From positions 1 through 20,485 of the forward strand of contig CAJUOB010000034.1 in the NCBI GenBank assembly GCA_910587915.1: a stretch of DNA of 20,485 nt. Direction: 5' to 3'. The position numbers were made by a program, and so were the translations under genes. Below are positions 1 to 6,275 of the stretch, piece after piece (the first letter of the stretch is position 1; each line of letters starts with the position of its first letter). Source of the stretch: an uncultured Muribaculaceae bacterium (GTDB taxonomy: Bacteria > Bacteroidota > Bacteroidia > Bacteroidales > Muribaculaceae). Below the pieces are notes generated by a model that saw only the letters and a list, made by a program, of their open reading frames with translations, was not told the origin of the DNA and searched no databases.

Positions 1-1388
1 TCGGTGTCGAGCATGGGGATATCCTCATCCTTAGGATGGGTGAAGGGATGGTGCATAGCCATGAGACGGCCTTCCTGCTCGCTCCATTCGAACATGGGGA
101 AGTCGACCACCCACAGACAGGAGAACTTGTCCTTGTCGCGGAGACCAAGCTGGCGGCCCATCTCGAGGCGGAGCTCGCAGAGCTGCTTACGGGTCTTCAT
201 GGCATCGTCGCCACTGAGTATGAGGATGAGGTCGCCGGGTTTTGCGCCCATGGCTTCCTTGAGTTCCTGAAGTTTTTCCTGGGTGTAGAACTTGTCGACA
301 CTCGACTTGACATTGCCGTCGGCTTCAACACGTGCGTAGACCATGCCCTTGGCACCGACCTGCGGACGCTTCACGAATTCGGTGAGGGCATCGAGCTGCT
401 TGCGGGTGTAGTGGGCCGCACCTTCGGCGCAGATACCACCGATGTACTCAGCATTGTCGAACACGGAGAATCCGCAGCCTTTGAGCACGTCCATGAGCTC
501 TACGAAACGCATGCCGAAGCGGGTGTCGGGCTTGTCGCTACCGTAGTACTTCATGGCATCGGCCCAGGGCATGCGGGGGAAGGGCTCGGTGAGCTCAACA
601 CCACGTATTTCCTTGAACAGGTGTTTTGCCATGCCTTCGAAGAGCTCGATGACATCGTTCTGCTCGATGAAGCTCATCTCGCAGTCGATCTGTGTGAACT
701 CGGGCTGACGGTCGGCACGCAGGTCCTCGTCGCGGAAGCACTTCACAATCTGGAAGTAGCGGTCGATACCGCTGACCATGAGGAGCTGTTTGAGGGTCTG
801 AGGCGACTGGGGAAGAGCGTAGAACTGGCCGGGATTCATTCGCGAGGGCACCACGAAATCGCGGGCGCCTTCGGGGGTAGAACCTACGAGCATAGGAGTT
901 TCGATTTCAAGGAAGCCCTTGCTGTCGAGGTAGCGACGCACTTCCATGGTCATGCGGTGACGGAGCTCGAGGTTGCGACGCACGGGTGCACGGCGTATGT
1001 CGAGGTAGCGGTAGCGCATGCGCAGGTCATCGCCACCGTCGCTCTCGTCCTCGATGGTGAAGGGAGGCACCTCGCTGGGATTGAGGACGGTGAGTTTGTC
1101 GGCTATAATCTCGATATCGCCGGTAGGCATAGCGGGATTCTTGGCGGTACGCTCGGCAACGTTGCCGGTAACCTGCACCACGTATTCACGGCCAAGCTTG
1201 TTTGCGGCATCAGTAAGGGCGGCATCGTGCTCTACATTGAACACCACCTGGGTAATGCCATAGCGGTCGCGGAGATCAACGAATGTCATGCCACCCATTT
1301 TGCGGGTTTTCTGCACCCAGCCGGCCAAGGTCACTGTCTTGCCGGCGTCGGAGAGCCGGAGCTCACCGCAGGTATTTGTGCGAAACAT
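1..1388 (-). CDS. aspS: Aspartyl-tRNA synthetase, C-terminus cut by window edge
   Basis: Cytosolic class II aminoacyl-tRNA synthetase that charges tRNA-Asp (tRNA-Asn too in non-discriminating forms). Read on the minus strand from the ATG at 1388-1386, the frame stays open to the left edge, giving 462 residues; the bacterial family is usually about 585, so roughly the last 120 residues, including class II motif 3, lie outside. Visible parts are the N-terminal OB-fold anticodon-binding domain (about residues 1-110), the catalytic core with the motif 2 signature FRDEDLRADRQPEFTQID (about 216-233), and the bacteria-specific GAD insertion (about 290-400). The downstream segment reads SCLWVVDFPMFEW, typical of bacterial AspRS. 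It lies 144 bp downstream of the M3 peptidase gene on the same strand; the gap holds a heptamer repeat and an inverted repeat. A long open frame on the opposite strand (36-1526) is an antisense shadow. Confidence 0.97.
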   Translation of the reverse strand, partial: MFRTNTCGELRLSDAGKTVTLAGWVQKTRKMGGMTFVDLRDRYGITQVVFNVEHDAALTDAANKLGREYVVQVTGNVAERTAKNPAMPTGDIEIIADKLTVLNPSEVPPFTIEDESDGGDDLRMRYRYLDIRRAPVRRNLELRHRMTMEVRRYLDSKGFLEIETPMLVGSTPEGARDFVVPSRMNPGQFYALPQSPQTLKQLLMVSGIDRYFQIVKCFRDEDLRADRQPEFTQIDCEMSFIEQNDVIELFEGMAKHLFKEIRGVELTEPFPRMPWADAMKYYGSDKPDTRFGMRFVELMDVLKGCGFSVFDNAEYIGGICAEGAAHYTRKQLDALTEFVKRPQVGAKGMVYARVEADGNVKSSVDKFYTQEKLQELKEAMGAKPGDLILILSGDDAMKTRKQLCELRLEMGRQLGLRDKDKFSCLWVVDFPMFEWSEQEGRLMAMHHPFTHPKDEDIPMLDT

Positions 1389-1398
1389 CTTTATACTA

Positions 1399-1426
1399 AT
1401 TATGAATTATGGATTATGAATTATGA
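1399..1426. repeat. Four tandem 7-bp repeats in the aspS leader
   Basis: Four consecutive heptamers, ATTATGA, ATTATGG, ATTATGA, ATTATGA, run from 1399 to 1426 with one substitution, followed by a decayed fifth (GTTATTT). On the aspS strand they read TCATAAT and end about 10 bp before the ATG, so they sit in the leader or promoter-proximal region. From memory, similar AT-rich short repeats are frequent between Bacteroidales genes; their role is unknown to me. Confidence 0.85.
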
Positions 1427-1459
1427 GTTATTTTTCATATCCACATTTTTAATGCGGCA

Positions 1460-1516
1460 AGGACGTATATATTGCGTAATACTCTATTATCAAAACATAT
1501 ACAAAATATACGTCCT
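1460..1516. repeat. Inverted repeat, 11-bp arms, between dcp-like gene and aspS
   Basis: AGGACGTATAT (1460-1470) and ATATACGTCCT (1506-1516) are perfect reverse complements with a 35-nt AT-rich loop. On the minus strand the structure begins 17 nt after the peptidase stop codon. It may form a 3' hairpin for the peptidase mRNA. The loop is long and no T tract follows directly, so a simple intrinsic terminator is doubtful; an operator for aspS is an alternative. Confidence 0.6.
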
Positions 1517-1532
1517 CACCTTCTAATTGTTA

Positions 1533-3680
1533 TTATTTTCCGGATTTGGAGGAGAGGTCGACGGTGTTGCCGATAAGGCCACGGTTGCGCAGGAGAGCGT
1601 CGACAGTGGGTTCGTGGCCGCGGAAGTTCACATAGAGTTCCATGGGATCGACAGAGCCACCCTTTTCGAGCACGTTTTCTTTGAATTTCTTGGCGGTTTC
1701 GGGATCGAAAATGCCTTTTTCCTTGAAGAGCTCGAAGCCGTCGGTGTCGAGCACCTCAGCCCAGAGGTAGGTGTAGTAACCCGAAGCATAGCCGTCGCTT
1801 CCGAAAATGTGCTTGAAGTAGGGCGAACGGTAGCGGAAAGTGAGTTCGGCGGGCATGCCGAGTTCGGCAGCCACTTTGCTTTCGAAGGCTTCGACATCGA
1901 CATCTTCAGTGGCGTTGAGCTTGCCGTACTGAAGGTCGAGAAGTGCGGCACCTGCAAGTTCGGCTGTGGTGAAGCCCATGTTGTGTGTCGATGCAGCCTG
2001 GAGCTTTTCGATGAGAGCGTCGGGAATTACCTCGCCTGTCTTATAGTGGTGAGCGTAGATGCGGAGAAGTTCGGGTTCCATAGCCCAGTGCTCGTGGATC
2101 TGCGAGGGAAGTTCCACAAAGTCGCGGTCGACGTTTGTGCCGGCCTGGCTCTTGAGGCGAGCGCGCGAAAGCATGCCATGGAGACCGTGGCCGAATTCGT
2201 GGAACATGGTCTCTACTTCATCGAGGGTGAGAAGTGCGGGAGCGTCGGCGGTAGGACGCGAGAAGTTGCCTACATTATATATAATAGGACGCGACGATGT
2301 GCCGTCGGGGTTCTGCCAAGAGCCTTTGAATTCGCTCATCCATGCGCCCTGACGCTTGGAAGCGCGGGGGAAGTAGTCGGTCATAAACACAGCCACGTGC
2401 TCGCCGGTGGTGGCATCGGTCACGTCGTAGACTGTTACTTCGGGATAGTATTTGGGAGCGTCGGGCATTTCGGTGAACTTAACGCCATAGAGCTTCTCGG
2501 CCATGGTGAAGATACCGTTGCGCACGGAGTCGACTGCAAAGTATTCGCGGACTACACTTTCGTCGAGGTCGTATTTTTTCTGGCGTACTTTCTCGGCATA
2601 GTAGTAATAGTCCCAGGGAGCAATCTTGAAGTTGCCACCTTCGGCATCAGCGAGAGCCTGCATCTCGGCCACCTCGGTTTTCACACGGGCAACAGCGGGC
2701 TTCCATATCTGCATGAGCAGGTTTTCGGCATTAGCCACGGTCTTGGCCATCACGTTGTCGGTCATGTAAGCACCGTAGTTCTCGAAGCCGAGGAGTTCGG
2801 CTTTTTTGGTGCGGGCCTTTAGGATTTTGTTGATAACGGGAAGGTTGTTGTATTCACCCGACGATGCAAGAGTGGTATAACCTTCGTACATTTTCTGGCG
2901 GAGACCACGGTTTTCGGCATACTGCAGCAAGGGCAGACGGCTGGGAGCATGGAGTGTGAACACCCAGTTGCCCTCGCCGAGGCCACGGCTTGCAGCCTCT
3001 TCGGCAGCCACAGCCACGCTCGAGGCGGGAAGGCCTGCGAGCTCGGTGCTGTCGGTAACCACAATCGAGAATGCATTGGTGGCGTTGAGCAGATTCTTAT
3101 TGAATGTGAGGTAGAGTTCGGCGAGCTCGGTGTTCACGGCCTTAAGCTCTTCTTTCTTTTCGGGCGAAAGGAGAGCGCCGTTGCGGGCGAACTGCTTGTA
3201 GTACTCCTCGACGGCACGTTTATGGTCGGCATCGAGACCTTCGCGGTTGTCGTATACGGTCTTGATACGGGCGAAGAGATCGTCGTTCATTGTCATTTCA
3301 TCGCCGAACTGCGAATATTTTGGGTAGAATGTCTCGGCGATTTCCACCATTTCGGGCGACGAATTCGACTCATCGAGAGCGAAGAATACAGTAGCCACGC
3401 GGTCGAGGATTTCACCACTGCGCTCGAGGGGCATGATGGTGTTGTCGAAGGTAGCGCTGTCGGGATTGGAAGTTATTTCCAGAATCTGAGCCTTTTTCTG
3501 GTTGATACCGCTGTCGAGAGCAGCGAGGTAGTGGCCGTATTCGATTTTGTCGAAAGGCGGAATCTCGTACTTTGTGTCGTATGGAGCCAGGAACGGATTG
3601 TCTGCCATATCGGTTTTACTTTGATGGCTGCAAGCACCAAGAGACAGAGCTGCGGCCGCGATTAAGATTGATTTTTTCAT
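1533..3680 (-). CDS. dcp: M3-family peptidyl-dipeptidase lipoprotein (Dcp-like)
   Basis: Zinc metallopeptidase of family M3 (oligopeptidase A / dipeptidyl carboxypeptidase group), 715 aa, near E. coli Dcp in length. The start at 3680 gives a lipoprotein signal: basic MKK, hydrophobic stretch and lipobox LGAC with Cys17, so it is probably anchored on the periplasmic side. The residues after Cys17 (SHQSK) lack the acidic run that exports lipoproteins to the surface. The zinc motif HEFGH is at 494-498, followed by GLHGML, and a third-ligand Glu in DFVELPSQ (E523) falls at the M3 spacing. The family removes C-terminal dipeptides from short peptides; here it probably processes peptides in the envelope. 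It is transcribed from a clear promoter at 3777-3808 and lies upstream of aspS. The choice of Dcp over oligopeptidase A rests on length and general resemblance. Confidence 0.95.
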   Translation of the reverse strand: MKKSILIAAAALSLGACSHQSKTDMADNPFLAPYDTKYEIPPFDKIEYGHYLAALDSGINQKKAQILEITSNPDSATFDNTIMPLERSGEILDRVATVFFALDESNSSPEMVEIAETFYPKYSQFGDEMTMNDDLFARIKTVYDNREGLDADHKRAVEEYYKQFARNGALLSPEKKEELKAVNTELAELYLTFNKNLLNATNAFSIVVTDSTELAGLPASSVAVAAEEAASRGLGEGNWVFTLHAPSRLPLLQYAENRGLRQKMYEGYTTLASSGEYNNLPVINKILKARTKKAELLGFENYGAYMTDNVMAKTVANAENLLMQIWKPAVARVKTEVAEMQALADAEGGNFKIAPWDYYYYAEKVRQKKYDLDESVVREYFAVDSVRNGIFTMAEKLYGVKFTEMPDAPKYYPEVTVYDVTDATTGEHVAVFMTDYFPRASKRQGAWMSEFKGSWQNPDGTSSRPIIYNVGNFSRPTADAPALLTLDEVETMFHEFGHGLHGMLSRARLKSQAGTNVDRDFVELPSQIHEHWAMEPELLRIYAHHYKTGEVIPDALIEKLQAASTHNMGFTTAELAGAALLDLQYGKLNATEDVDVEAFESKVAAELGMPAELTFRYRSPYFKHIFGSDGYASGYYTYLWAEVLDTDGFELFKEKGIFDPETAKKFKENVLEKGGSVDPMELYVNFRGHEPTVDALLRNRGLIGNTVDLSSKSGK

Positions 3681-3725
3681 TCAGAAATGTATGATTGAAT
3701 TAATATATTTCAAAAATCAGACGCC

Positions 3726-3771
3726 CATAACCACCAAAAGGCCCCACAAAGGAGGCCATCGGATGGTTATG
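3726..3771 (-). promoter_or_regulatory. Hairpin at the predicted 5' end of the dcp-like mRNA
   Basis: The arms CATAACCA (3726-3733) and TGGTTATG (3764-3771) pair perfectly, with an inner GGCC (3740-3743) against GGCC (3754-3757). The outer base lies within a few nt of the start site predicted from the promoter at 3777-3808, so the transcript would begin with this stem. Known roles of 5' stems include mRNA protection and regulation; which applies here is inference. Confidence 0.55.
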
Positions 3772-3776
3772 CACCA

Positions 3777-3808
3777 CAAAAGTACACCAAATGTTGCGAA
3801 TGCGCAAA
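3777..3808 (-). promoter_or_regulatory. Bacteroidetes-type promoter of the dcp-like gene
   Basis: On the minus strand TTTG (3808-3805), a 20-nt spacer and TACTTTTG (3784-3777) match the Bacteroidetes consensus exactly (TTTG, 19-21 nt, TAnnTTTG). Predicted start is near 3771-3773, giving a leader of about 90 nt. Confidence 0.8.
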
Positions 3809-4087
3809 ATATACAGCAAGATAAGTGGCACAATCCACCTCAAAAACGAATATTTAACATTTCCCCGGATAAATAATCTCAATCTACAGCTTGCGCAAGG
3901 CTGAAATATGTTGTATAACATGCGAAAAAATTTGCATTTGCACGTAAACCTGCACTATCTTGTGCACCGAAACCAAGCCTACCCATCTAACCTTAAATCA
4001 TTTCCGAAAGATAGAAATTCACCATATAACAATCCTCAAACAGGATATAGCAATATAAAACATATCCAATATCTGATAAGAAAATAA
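3809..4087. other. AT-rich divergent spacer, no gene recognised
   Basis: This stretch between the divergent dcp-like promoter and the first small lipoprotein is AT-rich and carries no convincing gene. Two short open frames that overlap here (3691-3876 plus, 3700-3921 minus) cross the dcp promoter and resemble nothing known. Small palindromes occur at about 3891-3907 (centred on TTGCGCAA) and about 3907-3920 (ATGTT, 4-nt loop, AACAT); no function is assigned. Confidence 0.5.
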
Positions 4088-4095
4088 TATTTTTG
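4088..4095 (+). promoter_or_regulatory. -7 element directly before the first small lipoprotein
   Basis: TATTTTTG fits TAnnTTTG and ends 4 nt before the ATG at 4100, so the transcript would have essentially no leader. The expected TTG about 20 nt upstream is not clear (AT-rich there), which lowers confidence. Confidence 0.45.
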
Positions 4096-4099
4096 GGTT

Positions 4100-4483
4100 A
4101 TGTGCCATTTCTTTAAGATCACAAAAGGTATACTAACAATACTAATAATTGGCATACTATCGCTCTCGACAACATGTCTCGAAGAGGATTATCGAAGTAT
4201 CGATATAATGAATAAAACTGATATACCGGTTTTTGTTGCACCATACTTTGATAATAACGGAGAATATCATGGTTATATAAAGGAGATACCTGCCAAGTCC
4301 ACTATTAACGATGTTATCAATATATACCATTTAAAAAATGGTATCTTGAATTTTTGTTTTTTAGAAAAAAACACATCTTCGTATGGTGGATGGACCATGG
4401 TTGAAGAACAGTCATATACCATAGAGGACCTTGAGAAAAAAAATTGGACTGTGATATACGATGGTAAAACGCAAAAAAATTAG
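4100..4483 (+). CDS. Small putative lipoprotein, tandem paralogue 1
   Basis: A 127-aa protein with an N-terminal hydrophobic stretch (about residues 8-25) ending in STTC, a weak lipobox with Cys26. The next residues are LEED; acidic residues just after the lipid-bearing Cys resemble the Bacteroidetes lipoprotein export signal, so surface exposure is possible. The C-terminus YTIEDLEKKNWTVIYDG closely matches the end of the following protein (YSIDDLDANNWIVVYDG), and the middle NKTDIPVFV and LNFCFLEKN also align loosely, so the two are paralogues. I recall comparable small Bacteroidales lipoproteins ending in an EDL...NW-type motif, but no function. The gene is much more AT-rich than its neighbours, which suggests transfer or weak constraint. 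Only 4 nt separate its stop from the preferred start of the next gene, so they are probably cotranscribed. Confidence 0.75.
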   Translation: MCHFFKITKGILTILIIGILSLSTTCLEEDYRSIDIMNKTDIPVFVAPYFDNNGEYHGYIKEIPAKSTINDVINIYHLKNGILNFCFLEKNTSSYGGWTMVEEQSYTIEDLEKKNWTVIYDGKTQKN

Positions 4484-4487
4484 TACC

Positions 4488-4907
4488 ATGGCAAGAATAT
4501 ATAAATTCATGTATGGCCTGTTCTTTTCGTGTGTATTATACGGTTGTATTCCTTATAGTGTTGGAGGCCCTAATATATATATCGTAAATCTGACTTCCAA
4601 TGACATATTAGTGTTAATTGAACATTATTACGAAGGCGAGGAAAACACATCTCTAATCAGCTTCAATCTTATTCATGCATTTGAAACGTTTGTTGATGAA
4701 CGTTATATACTTGAGAATGAATCGAACCCAAACCGCGGTATAATCTTTACCTTTGTTGAAGCGAACAATCCATCAAGTATATCCGTAGACACCAAGCTAT
4801 CAGAAATGGATAAGACTAAATTGGGGCAATGCATCAGTAAATATTATTCAATAGACGATTTAGATGCAAATAATTGGATAGTGGTGTATGACGGGACTGA
4901 GCAATAG
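4488..4907 (+). CDS. Small putative lipoprotein, tandem paralogue 2
   Basis: A 139-aa protein starting MARIYKFMYGLFFSC, a basic hydrophobic signal with lipobox LYGC (Cys20). I chose the ATG at 4488 because it puts the basic residues right at the signal peptide and leaves a 4-nt gap after the upstream stop; an in-frame ATG at 4461 would overlap the upstream gene and add nine mostly charged residues. The C-terminal YSIDDLDANNWIVVYDG repeats the end of paralogue 1. After Cys20 comes IPYS, with no acidic run, so if both proteins are made they may sit on different faces of the outer membrane (inference). AT-rich like its partner. Its stop is followed within about 100 bp by the palindromic repeat cluster. 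No function is assigned. Confidence 0.75.
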   Translation: MARIYKFMYGLFFSCVLYGCIPYSVGGPNIYIVNLTSNDILVLIEHYYEGEENTSLISFNLIHAFETFVDERYILENESNPNRGIIFTFVEANNPSSISVDTKLSEMDKTKLGQCISKYYSIDDLDANNWIVVYDGTEQ

Positions 4908-5012
4908 GGTATGCGTTGCGGTGTTGCTGAATAATTTGAGTTTAATCGAAAAGCACGATTGCTTTGCAGGGATGGGCAGTTGGGACGTATTCGATTATCA
5001 CCCAATCGATTT

Positions 5013-5340
5013 CGCGCGGACGCGCAAAACGCGCGTCCCTACTGGAAAGATACACGGTTGCACCGTATCTTCTTGATAATAAGCCGAAAGACACAACCGC
5101 TTTGTAGGGACGCGCGTTCTGCGCGTCCCCAGCGTATGTAACTAACAATCAGCTGATTTCGCGCGGACGCGCAGAACGCGCGTCCCTACTGGGAAAGACA
5201 CACTACCACACCGTACCTTCTTGATAATCAGCCGAAAGACACAACCGCTTTGTAGGGACGCGCGTTCTGCGCGTCCGTAGCGTATGTAACTAACAATCAG
5301 CCAATTGCGCGCGGACGCGCAGAACGCGCGTCCCTACTGG
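5013..5340. repeat. REP-like palindromic repeat block 1
   Basis: A palindromic unit, GGACGCGC - 5-nt loop - GCGCGTCC followed by CTACTGG, occurs in forward orientation at 5013-5043, 5160-5192 and 5308-5340, and inverted (GTAGGGACGCGCG...) at 5104-5129 and 5252-5277. Forward copies are 147-148 bp apart. Each repeat contains forward palindrome, a ~60-bp spacer (TTCTTGATAAT...GCCGAAAGACACAACCGC), inverted palindrome, and a ~30-bp spacer (GTATGTAACTAACAATCAG). The stem is invariant while the loop changes (AAAAC, AGAAC). The first spacer carries its own small hairpin around 5049-5069. The block lies between converging genes, as bacterial REP/BIME elements usually do. Short open frames here are just translations of the repeat. 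Confidence 0.9.
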
Positions 5341-5399
5341 AAAGGCATGCGATTACCTTGTATTTTTTGATAATCAGCTATATACTGCAACTACAGTGT

Positions 5400-5520
5400 A
5401 TCGGTTGCACCACTATGTGGCGCCGATTCGGTGGTGGGCTGCTGTTGAACCACAGCTGCGCACACCTACGGTGCGCTTGCAGTGGCCTACTGTTCTGACG
5501 GCCGCGATGCGGCCCTTGTT
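5400..5520. repeat. Multi-hairpin repeat element, copy A
   Basis: A second repeat family, unrelated to the REP-like units that flank it. It has three hairpins in a row: H1 GCACCAC-TAT-GTGGCGC (5407-5423), H2 GCGCAC-loop-GTGCGC (5458-5476) and H3 GGCCGC-GAT-GCGGCC (5500-5514). The segments ACCACAGCTGCG (5449-5460) and CTTGCAGTGGCCTA (5476-5489) frame H2. The same framing sequences, hairpin order and spacing recur at 20383-20485, where the stem arms differ yet still pair. Shared flanks with compensated arms point to a structured element, not chance. Confidence 0.75.
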
Positions 5521-5580
5521 TCTGGTGATTGCAGTAGGGTCGCATTCGGCGAATTCGAGACGTTAATGTTCAGCATATTT

Positions 5581-5760
5581 CGCGCGGACGCGCAGAACGC
5601 GCGTCCCTACTGGGAAGATACACGGTTGCACCGTATATTCTTAATAATCAGCCATAAGCAGCAAGCACTTTGTAGGGACGCGCGTTCTGCGCGTCCGTAG
5701 CGTATGCAACTAACAATCAGCTGATTTCGCGCGGACGCGCGGAACGCGCGTCCCTACTGG
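5581..5760. repeat. REP-like palindromic repeat block 2
   Basis: Continuation of the family seen at 5013-5340: forward palindromes at 5581-5612 and 5728-5760 (147 bp apart) and an inverted one at 5672-5697, with the same spacer sequences (ACACGGTTGCACCGTAT, TAATAATCAGCC, GTATGCAACTAACAATCAG). The last copy has loop GGAAC. A degenerate inverted remnant (TTTTGTGGGGACGGGG) may lie at about 5795-5810. The block abuts the 3' end of the minus-strand operon, so its hairpins would be transcribed in that mRNA and could act in 3'-end formation or stability (inference). Confidence 0.88.
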
Positions 5761-5821
5761 GAAGACATGCGAGTGGCTTGTATTGTTACAACTGTTTTGT
5801 GGGGACGGGGTGGGGAATCTC

Positions 5822-6262
5822 TCAGGATGAGAGGCGGCGCATGAGTGTGTGGAGGTCGATGATGGGCATGGGGCGACGGCGCAAGGGGGTGGCTGCGGTC
5901 TTGACGGCCACTATGCCGCGAAGAGCGCCAACGGCTATGCCGAGCATGTTCATCATCGCAGAAGCAGGCACAATTTTTTCTTCTCCGTTTTCCTTGATCA
6001 GGGCCGCAAGGTCGTCGACCTCGAAAGTGGCCACAGCAGTGCATACGAGAAGTCGCTCCCGAATGAAGCCGATTACAGCCCTGTAGGAACACGACACAAT
6101 GACACTAAGGAGAGATCGATCGACATCGGGCACTACCTTGACATTCATATCCACGCTTATGGCCTCGCGTGTGAGGCGCCTCAGGGCACGGCGGTTGATG
6201 GCACTTGCGCCTTCAACTTCGCCGAGGTCGACGAGTGTTATTGCTATTTCTTTGTCTTTCAT
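5822..6262 (-). CDS. Small SecB-like protein (tentative)
   Basis: A 146-aa protein with no signal peptide, so probably cytosolic. I do not recognise it firmly. The C-terminal third (about residues 98-146, MLGIAVGALRGIVAVKTAAT then PMPIIDLHTLM) resembles the end of SecB-like chaperones of Bacteroidetes and phages: a hydrophobic helix, an RGI..KT motif, then a proline followed by I/V-D-L. The first part is predicted beta-rich with charged strands (about 35-85), which would fit the SecB fold. It starts 13 bp after the stop of the secreted glycosidase gene and is the last gene of a unit starting at tilS, so it is cotranscribed with an exported enzyme; a chaperone role for that enzyme is conceivable but unproven. 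Its stop is about 60 bp from the palindromic repeats. The antisense frame 5849-6325 is judged a shadow. Confidence 0.72.
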   Translation of the reverse strand: MKDKEIAITLVDLGEVEGASAINRRALRRLTREAISVDMNVKVVPDVDRSLLSVIVSCSYRAVIGFIRERLLVCTAVATFEVDDLAALIKENGEEKIVPASAMMNMLGIAVGALRGIVAVKTAATPLRRRPMPIIDLHTLMRRLSS

Positions 6263-6275
6263 GACATGTTGTGTT

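Noticed and set aside
36..1526. 496-aa open frame on the plus strand
   Set aside because: It is antisense to aspS, whose minus-strand translation shows clear class II synthetase motifs; the plus-strand product has no recognisable domain and arises from GC-rich codon structure.
1527..2822. 431-aa open frame on the plus strand
   Set aside because: Antisense to the M3 peptidase gene, which has the HEFGH site and a lipoprotein signal.
3691..3921. Small open frames on both strands upstream of the dcp-like gene
   Set aside because: They overlap the dcp promoter and 5' hairpin and show no signal peptide, domain or promoter of their own.
4888..5700. Short open frames with repeated RADAQNARPYW- and RDARSARP-type peptides
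   Set aside because: They are translations of the palindromic DNA repeats in several frames and on both strands; no consistent start, signal or domain.
5013..5760. CRISPR array
   Set aside because: Repeats alternate in orientation, spacers are themselves conserved and the period is about 147 bp; a CRISPR array needs direct repeats with unique spacers, and no cas gene is present.
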